Shown here: positions 54,250 through 64,000 of the stretch, one piece after another | How positions within the stretch are numbered: the first letter of the stretch is position 1 | Layout: every line of letters begins with the position of its first letter | Source: Tupaia tana | Lineage: Eukaryota; Chordata; Mammalia; Scandentia; Tupaiidae | Direction of reading: 5' to 3' | Length of the DNA stretch: 64,000 nucleotides | Assembly: GCA_026018925.1 (NCBI GenBank) | Contig: JAKSZU010000006.1 | Span: forward strand, 131,357,592-131,421,591 | The notes under the pieces: model-generated | What the model saw: the letters and a program-made list of their open reading frames with translations, nothing else | Told to the model about the DNA's origin: nothing | The model's database searches: none | Translations under genes and position numbers: made by a program

Positions 54250-55440
54250 TTCATGACCTCTAAAAATTTAAATCTCTCTCCAAGACTTCTGAAATGGATT
54301 GATGGGCTTGCATTTTCAGCTCATGTTTGACCCAGTTGCTTCTACACTCCTAATCTCTTCCATATCTTCTACATTTCTCTTACCTAGTCTAGATTGCATT
54401 GCCCATATTTGTGATCCCTTTTATTCTCTCTCTTGATAGTTTATTCCTCCTTCTTCCTCCTCTTTTGACATAATCTCACCTCTTTGGTGTACCTCTAGGT
54501 CACTGAACACTTAGCAATACACCAGAACAATTCTTCATGGATAAAGAAAGAAAGATTGGCTGGCCCCTGGGTTCCCATTAAATTTATGAGTAAAGACATT
54601 CAAGGGAGCTCTTAGAGTTACTCCATGCTAACCTCACTGTATTTTCCTGTTCAAATTTTTAATCACACTCTTTATTTATTTATTTAACTTTTTTTTTGAA
54701 GAGAGTTTCTTGCTATAGGGCGCACATGCTTGCTGGAGAGACAGAGAGACACAGAGAGACAGAAAGCAAGAAATCAAGTCCCCCCAGGGGAGATAGCTGT
54801 GCTGCAATCCCTTCTCCTCCAGTCTCCTCTCAAGATTTTGGGCATGCATGCACACGTGCCCAACTTGAGTGTTAAGCCACCAGGTCTAGGACTCGAACCT
54901 TAGTCGACTACATGGGAGTCCAGAGATGTAACCATTACACCATCTGCTGGTCCCATATCTCACTCTTTAATACAAAGACCACACACACAGTACTTTTTCC
55001 TCAATACTCAATATCCCTTTCCTATTCCTCACTCTAAACTGATTGTGTTGCTGCTTACTTTACTGAGAAAATATACGGCATCAGAGGATAACTTCTAATC
55101 TGTCCACACTCAGATTTCCCTAGCTACCCATAGGGGCAACCTCTGCCTTCCTCCCTCTTACAATGAATGGACAGTAAAGGAAACCTCTTTACCAATATGC
55201 TGGACAGTGTCCCTTCTCACTTTCTGAAGGACTCTGCCTCTTCAATTACATCCACCTACCTGTCCAGCATCATCACTTCCTCCTGCATCCTAAGGATTCT
55301 CCTTACTATCACACAAACACGATGCTATGTTCCTGTTATATCCCCCATCGTAACACACAAAAACCTTAATAATTTCACATTCTTTTTCAACAGGCACACT
55401 GTTTCTTTGCTCTGATTAATAGAAAAACTCTCACCTCTGA
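54250..55440 (+). mobile_element. LINE2 (L2) ORF2 region, interrupted
   Basis: 54960-55440 follows L2 ORF2 in sense: TTACTTTACTGAGAAAATAT, GGCATCAGAGGATAACTTC, CCTACCTGTCCAGCATCATC, ACACAAACACGATGCTATGT, TATATCCCCCATCGTAACAC. Upstream, 54255-54660 is pyrimidine-rich and may be part of the same element. Frames are decayed. A SINE at 54680-54957 interrupts. Confidence 0.65.
54680..54957 (-). mobile_element. Family A SINE, antisense
   Basis: GAGAGTTTCTTGCTATAGGG, GGGCGCACATGCTTGCTGG, CCTCTCAAGATTTTGGGCAT, AGGACTCGAACCTTAGTCGA (box B side) and CATTACACCATCTGCTGGTC. TSD TCACACTCTTTA/TCTCACTCTTTA at 54663-54674 and 54958-54969. Confidence 0.93.
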
Positions 55441-55961
55441 TTCTATTTCCGTTGTTACTTTTCTCTGACACATAAGTAGTTTAGAAGTGTTTTTTTCGTT
55501 TTTTAAGATTTCTTTACTATTAGGACTTTGATTATTAATTTTTCATTCAAATTGTAATGTAATCACTGGAGTTAGTTGAGTAAGATTGTTAGAATTATGG
55601 CAAGTCATGTGGTCAGTCTCTGTAAATGTACGCCTTGTGCCTGAAAAGAATGTGCACCTCCCATTTTTGGGTTGAAAATTTTGGGTTAAATTCATTGTTC
55701 AAATCTCGTGTAACCTTAGTAATTTTTTTTCCCTCATGATCTATCAATTCCTGAGAAATATTTATTGAGATATCCTGCAATGAAGGTAGAGTTTTGTTTT
55801 TCCTTATAGTCTTATCAATTTTTACTTTATCCTTTGAAGTTATATTTTACAATCTTGATGATGTATTAAAAACATTTTATTATTATATAATGAACTTTTT
55901 AGTTATAATTTTCTTTAAAGACTATTTGGACTAGTATTCATGCAGGGACAATGCTTTATTT

Positions 55962-56220
55962 TTTCCCTTTTTCTTTATTTTAAAATTTTTCCCAGAGGGC
56001 ACATGTGCCCAGAAAGACAGAAATAAAGGGAAAGAAAGCACTCCCCATGGGGAATGGTCATGTCACAATTCCTTTTCTTCCGTATCTAATTCTTTTCAGG
56101 ATTTTGGGCACACACACATGCACGTGGCATGTTTTTCAAGCCCCTGGACCTGGGACTCCAATTCTACAGTTGGCCAAGTAGGATCCAGTCACTCTATCCA
56201 CCATGCCACTGGGTGGCTCC
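55962..56220 (-). mobile_element. Diverged tRNA-derived SINE
   Basis: Antisense: CCCAGAGGGCACATGTGCCC, AAAGAAAGCACTCCCCATGG, TTCAGGATTTTGGGCACACA, GGGACTCCAATTCTACAG (box B side), TCCACCATGCCACTGGGTGG. TSD TGCTTTATTT at 55952-55961 and 56221-56230. Confidence 0.87.
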
Positions 56221-56239
56221 TGCTTTATTTTATTTATAT

Positions 56240-56242
<3 letters not shown>

Positions 56243-56308
<66 letters not shown>
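56243..56308. repeat. (TA)n(TG)n compound microsatellite
   Basis: About 17 TA units followed by about 16 TG units, ten bases from the SINE end. Confidence 0.96.
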
Positions 56309-56310
<2 letters not shown>

Positions 56311-57255
56311 TTCATCTCTTGACTTTAAACTTTCTATATTCTCATGTTTATTTTCATTCTAACAATACTTTTTAAAAGTAAAATTACTTGCAATAAGTGG
56401 GATATAACCTCCATAAGTTTGATTAATTTTAACTTACATATACACATATACCCTAGACACCTACCTGCATTATTATACTTTCGTTGAAATACTACTGTTT
56501 CTAACCACTTTTATCACCATAGTTTCTTTTTAAAAGTTCATTTTTATTTAAGAAAATAAATAAGTCTTTAAGTTACACACTTAATTGCCACTTTGAATAC
56601 TCTTGATTTCTTTCCATATATTTGACATTATATCTGTTATGGTTTCCTTTTGACTTAAAGAACTTTCTTTAATTTAGGTTTCCTGGTAGCTAATTCTCTC
56701 ATATTTCTTTTAGCTAGAAGGATTTTTTATTTACCCTCATTTTTGAAGGATATTTTTGTGATTAGAATTGTGAAATTACAATTACCTATTTATCACTTCA
56801 GAGATATTGTTATATTGTCTTCTGTATTTCTCTTTTTTGAGATGAGAAATTGGTGGAAATTATTGTAATTATTACATGGTATGAAATATGTCATTTTTTT
56901 CTCTGGTTGCTTTCAAAATATTATCTTTATCTTTCTTAGTGGTATCTGGAATTATTTTGAGTTTTATTTCTTATATTTTTTACCTACCAGACTCTGATAC
57001 TCCTATGAGGAAAGAAAACTTGCATTTTAATCCACTGCTCCATCATTCTGGCCTAGAATAGAGAAGGTAAATAGTGGGTATTCAATTAATACTTCCTGAT
57101 TAGACACAGAATGAGTATCAATTATGGTCTCCAGGTCCCCGCCTCCTTTCTCCTACTTTTAAAAACCTATGATGAAAATCTCAACTCTTACTGATTTAAC
57201 CCCAAATTTCTTCCATACAAAATATTAGTAGAGATAATAGATTTAAAAACCTAAG

Positions 57256-57318
57256 ACACACGCACACATACACACATACACACACACGTGCACATGCACA
57301 CACACACGCACACATATA
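57256..57318. repeat. (CA)n, interrupted
   Basis: CA repeat with TA, GC and TG interruptions. Confidence 0.93.
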
Positions 57319-57755
57319 CATAGATAGGAAGGAATTAGCTCAAAATCACAGAAGCAATTTAAATTACATATTCAGTTGAGCACTAGAATATTTCATTTAA
57401 AAATATTCTTTGACAACTTCTCTATAATAGAATTTTCACTGGTCACTTCTCTTAAAATTCTCTCTTGCTGAGTTTTTCTGCCCCTGTTCTTAGCATTCTC
57501 ATGTATGTTTTCTTCTTTCCACATTGCATTTAAACAGGAATTCTATCACTCTGATAAAGTAATACATTCTTCACCTATGTACAGATATAGTGTTTAACAT
57601 TTACGTGTGGGATTCACTGAGTTCCCTCAACTCTAGGTTAATACTGATTAAAATGCATTTGTTATTTGAGTGATAAAATATCAGATTACTTTTTACTTTT
57701 TATCAAAATGAATAATTTTGTATCATTATGCTAACAAGATTTTTGGGTACAACTA

Positions 57756-57786
<31 letters not shown>

Positions 57787-58807
57787 ATGGAATTAAGAAT
57801 AAAAAATAATTGTTGTTACTTCATGGAAATGGTAAGGTAATCCCAACATGAAAAACAAAACAAAACAAAACAAAACAACCCAAAATAAGTTGCTTTGGTT
57901 ACTACCAGCATTGACTGTTTCCTCATTAGGTTAAAGCAGAATATTAAATTCTGGATAATATCTGAATAGATTTCCTTCATACCAAAAAGCAGTCCTTTTT
58001 CTTTGCTAGCTTTAAAGCAGAATCATCCTAGAGAATGCAAACTCCTTGGAAGCTTAGGCAATAATGTTGATTTTTATTTAATAGTCTAAAAGTAGAATTT
58101 CCTTTTCTCTACTTTTCCTAGAACATAAGTGGTTGATTGCTGTGTGTGTGCATATGGGTGTTGGGGTAGGAAGTAGTTAAGAGAAGGGAGTAGACTCTGA
58201 GGGCCCTCCAGATTCTGAGCCAATGACTTCTGAGGATATAGCTCTGGTTTTCTTCAATTTCTCTTCTTCATTCTCTTCCGTTTTCATCTCCTTCCTTGAT
58301 ATACTTTGCAAACTTGCTAAAGTTTGTGTTAAAGGTATTTCACTGTGGTAGTGTTAGATTGAGTGGTCTCTGTAACTCAAAGACCAAACATTGCCAAATT
58401 ACTGAGATTTTATTTTCTCTTTTTTCTTAGAATCCTTAGAAATTGTCTGTAATTTATTTTTACTGTCTTTCTTGTTCGTTCACAGATCTTATTCTCCTCC
58501 CAAGATGAATCACAGACTGCTTGGTCACAACAAACTTTCTTTTCCCTTCCTTCCTCTTGCTATTTTATTTTATACCTAGCAGTCCTGTAACTTTCTGTGT
58601 CAACTGCCTTCTTCTGAATAGCGGGATTGTTTGGAAGAAGCACTAAACTGGGAAGGAGATAATCTGATTTGAATCCTCAGTTCTGCCTCTAACAACAAGT
58701 AGTTTATACTTCAGGTTATCTTCTCTTCCTCTGCCATTGAGAATGCTCACACCTGTCCCTGTTATCTAATAAAAGTCAGATAACATAATAGGTTTGAATA
58801 CAGTCTT
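57319..58807. other. Unassigned sequence with homopolymer and simple repeats
   Basis: T28 (57756-57783) and (AAAAC)n (57851-57878) are the only structured parts. No repeat family or exon recognised. Confidence 0.5.
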
Positions 58808-59008
58808 TTAAAAAGTTTTTGCTTATTCTCTTTCCTTGAGTGAGAGACAGTTCCAAGGGGATCCCCCAGTTTCAGCCAGCCCCAGGTAATGAGCACACAC
58901 ATGCCCAGCGTACTCAGGGAGTTTCCAGACATGAACCTGGAACACCCTGTGTGTGGGTAAGCCTGACAGGGCATTGCATTTTACTGCTGCTCCACTGTCT
59001 AGTCCCTG
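58808..59008 (-). mobile_element. Family C SINE
   Basis: Antisense: AGTTTTTGCTTATTCTCTTT, GAGAGACAGTTCCAAGGGGA, CCAGTTTCAGCCAGCCCCAG, GACATGAACCTGGAACACCC (box B side), TACTGCTGCTCCACTGTCTA. Confidence 0.65.
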
Positions 59009-59126
59009 TGAATACATTTTAGAGAAGAATTAGGATGGTAAAATTATAATTAATCCTTAGAGTCACATCAACCCTGTATACCCATGTTTGGGGATATGAT
59101 TTGACTCTGCTAATTTGGTTTAATGC

Positions 59127-59128
<2 letters not shown>

Positions 59129-59162
<34 letters not shown>
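59129..59162. repeat. (AC)n microsatellite
   Basis: About 17 uninterrupted AC units. Confidence 0.96.
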
Positions 59163-59164
<2 letters not shown>

Positions 59165-60139
59165 CTATTAAAATGCATTAGGGTTATAGTGGCTAAATAT
59201 TAACAGGGTATAGATCAAACCAAGCAAGCTGAAGGAAGATTTACATTTCTCTGTCTTCCTACAGAGCATTTTGAATGCCCATAGAATTGCATAGATTTTT
59301 CTTTTATTCCTTCCATTAATTCAGCATTGAAGTTCCCACAATTTAGCCTGGATAAAAATTACTGTATAATGTTGTATATACAAAAATATGTATACTCTGC
59401 TTTATGGATAATTTGAGGGATTTTCAAGGGTAATTTTGACTGTGTAATTTTTACCTTACAGGCTGCATTAGAATTTAACTCCGCATAAGATTCGCCTCCT
59501 CTATGTTCCCATCATCCCCATACTCTAAAGGTGGCAAAAAGAACTTTTATATTATGCAGGAACATTCCTTGAAGAGAGCAAATACATTTTTTAAAACCTA
59601 GGCTAGCAGCGGTTTTGTAAGGCTGATACATTCAAGGAATGTAACACATTATTATCACTCGCATTTTTGCTTTCTGAGAATAGAAGTATAGTTTTAGGAC
59701 CCCAGAGAGAATCAGTTTTGCATAAGGAGTGAATTTCTTTATCTAATACCTGTATTTTAACCACACACCCTAACTATGCTTTCTAGGTTGGCTCTCAGAG
59801 TGTAAGTCACAAAAGCCTGAGCCAGGCCTCCAAAGGCCGAACCAAGCATTCTCCTATCAGAAACAAAAAACCGCATTTTTAATTCTTTCACTTTTTTAAC
59901 AGCCCAGCAAGCTTTCTTTGTTTTGTGAGAGTGGGTAGTTCACTTTTCTCTTGCTTGAAAATTATGCCACACATTTATGTACTTTCGAAGGCTTTGAAAT
60001 GGGTAAGAAAAGACAAGCCATGGCTATTTTGGTAGAAAATTGAGAGCATTCCGGTGGAGGGGAATAAAGGAACTCAGCTGTTAAAAGAATATATTTCCCT
60101 TCTTTTGCAGAGTCTTGCCTCTCGGTGACCCTATTTCTT
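59165..60139. other. Unassigned, unique-looking sequence
   Basis: No repeat recognised. 59590-60010 is moderately GC-balanced with scattered CpGs (GGCCGAACC, CTTTCGAAGG) and short TF-site-like motifs. A candidate for conservation testing. Confidence 0.45.
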
Positions 60140-60400
60140 TCTCTTTAAAAAATTCTCTTTTAAAAATTGATTACAATTAATTGATTAATTTTTAAATTAT
60201 AAATTGACAGTTTAATTCTGTAAATATATGGGGTATGAAAGATGTGGTTTATGAATACATGCAGGATAATTAAATCAAGCTAGTAAACATATGCATCACC
60301 TAAATACTTAATGTTTTTTTTGTGGTCAGATTATTTGAAAGTTATCCTCTAAGCAACTTTGAAATGTATAGTACTCTATTTTCTTATTTGCTAGGATTGA

Positions 60401-60404
60401 TGTG

Positions 60405-60447
<43 letters not shown>

Positions 60448-60965
60448 ACATGCACATGTGCATGAGAGAGAAAAAGCATTCCCCAATGGGGCATGGTCAT
60501 GCTGCAATCCCTTCCTTTCCATTTCTCTCTCCTTCAGGATTTGAACAAGCATGTAAATGGGTCAGGCGTGATTTCCTTTCTTTTCTTTCCTTCTCATTTA
60601 ATTTTTCAGAGGGCATGTCTACTTTCCAAAGAGACATGGGGGTGGGGGGGGGAGAGAGAGAGAGAGAGAAGGAAAGCAAGAAAGCATCCCCATGGGACAT
60701 GGTCACATTGCAATCCCTTCTCCATTTTGTTCTCCTTTCGGAATATTGGGCATGCATGCACATTCATCCAATGTGTTTTTCAAGCTGCCAGGGCCAGGAC
60801 TCATACCTCATTGTCAGCAATGTAACATCCAGCTGCCTTAACCACCACACTACCACCACTGGCTGACCCATCTGGTGTATTTTTCAAGCTGCTGGGACTG
60901 AGATATTGAACTGTGACTGGCCATGTGGGATCCAGCTTCCCTAACTACTTGACTATGGGACCAGC
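60401..60965 (-). mobile_element. tRNA-derived SINE split by another SINE
   Basis: The outer SINE starts with a (TG)n tract (60401-60444), CATGTGCATGAGAGAGAAA, AATGGGGCATGGTCATGCTG and TTCAGGATTTGAACAAGCAT. After the inner SINE it resumes with CATCTGGTGTATTTTTCAAG, TATTGAACTGTGACTGGCC (box B side) and CTACTTGACTATGGGACC. Confidence 0.82.
60590..60868 (-). mobile_element. Inner tRNA-derived SINE
   Basis: Antisense: TTTTTCAGAGGGCATGTCTA, GGGGGTGG, a (GA)n stretch, GGACATGGTCACATTGCAAT, TTCGGAATATTGGGCATGCA, GGACTCATACCTCATTGTC (box B side) and CACTACCACCACTGGCTGAC. Inserted in the SINE around it. Confidence 0.85.
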
Positions 60966-61190
60966 TGGAAATATGGAATCCTCTATTATTACCAATATTC
61001 ACTACACTATGTAATAGATCTCAAAAAAGAAAAAAACATTTTCTCCTGTCTGAGATGTTGTGTCCTTTGACCATCCTCTTCCCATTCATTCTCATCTGCA
61101 GTTTCCATAACCACCATTTTACTCTGGGCCTCTATGAGTTTGATTGTTTTCATTTCTCAATTTCTCTGTAATGAGGAGTTTCACACAAGC

Positions 61191-62835
61191 TTAATTCATG
61201 AGTGACAAGACTAAACCTCTGCCATCTACTGTTGGGATTCTTACTTTTTGCATATGTACCCCCAAATAGTGAATTTAGCAAAATAATTGTTAAACTTAAT
61301 CTTCAAAGAAAGAGACAGAGGAGAAGAAAAGGAAAATAGGGAGAATGAGAGAGGTAGAGAAAGGGAAGTGAAACATAGACTATGTAAATTGTGAAGTATT
61401 TTCTTTCAAAGTTGGTGACTGTCTTTTATGTCACTTTGTCCCTCTATACAAAAGGAATGTGAGTCTGATTCTTGCTTCACTGAATTGCCACACATCATTG
61501 AAAGATAGTTATTTTGGCCATAGAGAAGCAATTAATTAACTTGAATTAGAATGTTCATTTGAGGAAAAACTACTAGAGTGGAGTTCATTTGTGGCCAGGG
61601 AGAGTTCCATACTTAGAGGACTTTGAATTCTTCACTCTGGGCTCTCGTGGACTAGATGATCAACTCAGAGGAAGAAAGGTGACACACGACTTTGGTTGAC
61701 CAATTCTGGAAGCCAAATGTCTAACAGTCTGCAGAATTTGGGAAGAAAATCTCCAGATGAGCTCTGAGTATTGTATACAGAAAGGGTTAAGAGCAGATAA
61801 TATCTAGATCCTAGCTGTGATCTTTGTCATAGCAAGCCCAAACACATGGGAGCTTTAAGTCTCTACTAGTTGGATAAAAATAACCTGTTTAACCTTTTAA
61901 ATGCTGGTAATTTGGAGAGGAATGCCATTTTTAGTTCCAACACATGAGCTTCTGTAAAGCTAGGAGGATAGAAATGGCTAACTAACTAAATTTGGAACCT
62001 TAAAAAGGTCAGAGTAAATCTGGTGCTATACCATCTTTTTTTTTTCTTCCACAGAATGCATGTTACATTCTTTAAAATTGTGAAAAAGATTGTAAAAAGG
62101 ACAAGTGATGACAAAACTTGAACTGTGAAATATTGTTATAGGATGAGATTAAAAAAAGAATAAATGTCTCAGGCTGATGATTTTAGTAGATCTTGAAATT
62201 GGACTTTCATAGTTTCTAGCTTGGGACAGTTGTTGGGATAGGAAGTGGGAGTTTTGTAGCATTTATGATTTTGTGTCTCTGCCCTCCCTCCACCTGCCAT
62301 TTTTTACAATCAGGGAATCATGATGTTGTAAACATCCAGGCCTCCTTCTACTTAGCAAAAATTAGGTTTCTCCTCCTGCTACCTCTGATATCCCAACCCC
62401 TATGTCCACCTTGGTAGCTAGTGATACATCTAAGGATGTTGCCTTCTCTATTTGAGTCTTCCATTGTGAAGAAAATTGCCTTAAAACAATGGGCAATGGA
62501 TGAACATGCTTACTACAACAAAATTTACCAAAAAATGGAACCTACTTTCTGTGTGTAGTTCTTTTGTTTAGAGTACATGTAAAGTATAGAATAGATGGTT
62601 TCTTTCCTTAAGGATTTATCATTCTAATTAGGCAGATCAAATGTGAGGAGATGAACTGACTGAAGAATCTTTTCCTGGTAACGTAATTAAGAATAAGTCT
62701 GTGAAAAGTGTGCGGTGTAAAGCAAGGATCACAGATGGTGATCTGTGCTCTGATAGACAGCGTGGATGAGCTCCGCGGCTTCTTCTCTGACCGAGTTCCT
62801 CCGTGCACGGCACATACAGATCGCTTTCCTTTCCT
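61191..62835. other. Unassigned sequence
   Basis: No repeat recognised. A short CpG cluster at 62750-62825 (GACAGCGTGGATGAGCTCCG, CGGCTTCTTCTCTGACCGAG) stands out in AT-rich sequence. Overlapping short frames on both strands there show no known domain. Confidence 0.45.
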
Positions 62836-62839
62836 TGAA

Positions 62840-63120
62840 TGTATGCACCCATCTCTCATGCTTTGCTTGTGCTCATGTTCTCACAGTTGCTTCAAATGCT
62901 TTCCCTCACATTCTGCCTGTTGAAACTCTACTCCTCAGTCATCTCACTCTGTACATCTACACTCGAGCTGATCGTAATCCAACTTGGGTTGTACTCACTT
63001 GCATATGTGTCTTTATTTCACACCACATTCTGAGTCTCTGGAAGGTAGGATTGTTCTTTTATTTAGCCTTATATCTTGTGCCCTTGTAGGGTTTAATGTA
63101 TATTTATTAAACTAGAGTGG
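62840..63120 (+). mobile_element. L2-like 3' end, diverged
   Basis: TGCTTTCCCTCACATTCTGC, TCTCTGGAAGGTAGGATTGT, AGCCTTATATCTTGTGCCCT and GTTTAATGTATATTTATTAA follow the L2 3' terminal order in sense. Confidence 0.6.
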
Positions 63121-64000
63121 AATTGAAGTATCCATTTAGAAGAGGAACAGTATCTCCAAAATGACTCTAGGGTAGAAACATGGAAATCTGAGGCACCTTT
63201 TGTGCCATAGTGGGAAAACGGAAGAGGAGGTTAAGAGTGCAGTGCAAATTCCAACACTGGAGAAGACATGAGAGAGAAACTGTACACATGGGGCTCAATA
63301 AAGAGTGAGATGTGGCTGAGGGGTAGTACGGATGCTAATGACTAGAGAAGATACTGATTTTCAATGGAAATTTGAAGGTTTGAACTTTAGATGCTTTTCT
63401 TGTATTTTTGAATTTTTAATTCCAGAGGTAAATAGAATACCATTATCGCACAGTGATGGTGTTTTAAATAAAATGCATGAGAAAGATAAAAGTCAGCTTT
63501 TTTCTCGTGAGTCTTGGACTATGTGTCTTTAGGAAGAGATAAACATGGAGGAACAAGAGAGACAAAGAATAGCAGAGATCTAAGTTCACCATGAGCATTA
63601 AATTTAAGTATTTGTCCATGTCTGGTAGTTTCCCAAAGAATGTTTTTCTTGTTTATTCTGCTTTATCTATTTTCATATTGAATATGGCTGCTTTAATAAG
63701 GCACTAATGACCTAGTGAGGAAACCAAAGGAGCTGCTAACTCTTAGCCATAAATAACTTCTGCTTGTAGATCCTTACTTCATGCCTCTTCATTGTAATTA
63801 TAAGAGTAATGGAATTGAATAACTGAAAACTTGCTTTCTCTGGATCCAGTGGCTTACTATACTGTGATTTCTTAAACTGCAAGCTCCTGTTACCAGCCAT
63901 GTCTCTCTGTGAGTCAAAGAATTGCTTAAAAAATGATTTGTCAGCTAAATAAAAGTAAGACTAGGGAAATAAACTACCCCTCTGACAGAGATGTTATTCT
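63121..64000. other. Unassigned sequence
   Basis: No element or exon recognised to the window end. Confidence 0.5.

Larger units (their letters stand above)
55470..57040 (-). mobile_element. Old L1 (L1ME-like), antisense, interrupted
   Basis: CCTGAAAAGAATGTGCACCT, TGAGAAATATTTATTGAGAT, GTTATATTTTACAATCTTGA, GGTTTCCTGGTAGCTAATTC, TCTGGTTGCTTTCAAAATAT and ATCTTTATCTTTCTTAGTGG are antisense motifs of the 5' half of old L1. Frames fully decayed. A SINE at 55962-56220 splits it. Confidence 0.65.
60140..61190 (-). mobile_element. Old L1 3'UTR, antisense, interrupted
   Basis: AATTATAAATTGACAGTTTA, ATGGGGTATGAAAGATGTGG, ATAATTAAATCAAGCTAGTA, CATATGCATCACCTAAATAC and, past the SINEs, CCACCATTTTACTCTGGGCC, TCTATGAGTTTGATTG are the antisense L1M 3'UTR order. 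Confidence 0.75.

Noticed and set aside
60402-60866. 154-codon open frame on the plus strand
   Set aside because: It is formed by a (TG)n tract plus SINE sequence read antisense; no protein family.
1-64000. A novel defence, biosynthetic or signalling gene system
   Set aside because: I looked on both strands and found no multi-gene coding cluster. The window is non-coding mammalian DNA dominated by retrotransposons.

Overview
This is repeat-dense mammalian nuclear DNA with no convincing exon of a functional protein-coding gene. L1 LINE fragments, L2, MIR, ERVL-MaLR-type LTRs and a Tigger/MER2-like element together show a placental mammal. Two features point to Euarchonta outside the Alu-rich primates: about 45 tRNA-derived SINEs of a kind I do not recognise from human, and two older 7SL-like + tRNA-like composite SINEs. 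I think of a tree shrew (7SL/tRNA composites of the Tu type are known there) or possibly a colugo (tRNA-derived CYN SINEs). The species is inference and should be settled by a database search.

Three SINE groups are named here for convenience. Family A is about 260 bp, with a tRNA-like head (box A TAGCGTAATGG, box B GGTTCGCGTCC), a body containing GAGGAGAAGGGATTG, a pyrimidine stretch, CTATAG and an A tail. Family B is about 150-220 bp; the tRNA-like head is followed by a short AG-rich (or TC-rich) zone and a TTTAATTTGACC/TATTTATTT end. Family C is older and diverged. Many A copies have clear target-site duplications (TSDs), and the youngest are CpG-rich.

Layout: 170-2060 is a 5'-truncated antisense L1 with a young SINE inside. 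2.1-10 kb is diverged or unique sequence with MIRs, SINEs, a MER2-like element and two mariner-like MITEs. 10-17.4 kb holds LTRs (MLT1-like, MaLR, ERVL-like, and a CpG-rich LTR candidate) and an L2 interrupted by a MaLR LTR. 17.4-21.2 kb is an old antisense L1 containing an oddly bounded L1 ORF1 fragment. 21.5-31.8 kb is SINE-rich with a MaLR LTR, MER5-like, MIRs and a 7SL composite. 32.4-44.8 kb is a large old antisense L1 that served as a landing pad. A kynureninase (KYNU) retropseudogene appears to have inserted into it, followed by a younger L1 with a decayed reverse-transcriptase ORF, more SINEs and an 80-bp mariner MITE. 45-64 kb alternates unique AT-rich sequence with L1, L2 and SINE fragments.

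There is no operon or pathway. The biology to read here is retrotransposition history: nested insertions, TSDs, inverted SINE pairs, a decayed host-gene retrocopy and a possible lineage-specific mariner MITE family. Edges of diverged repeats are approximate, usually within 10-40 bases.
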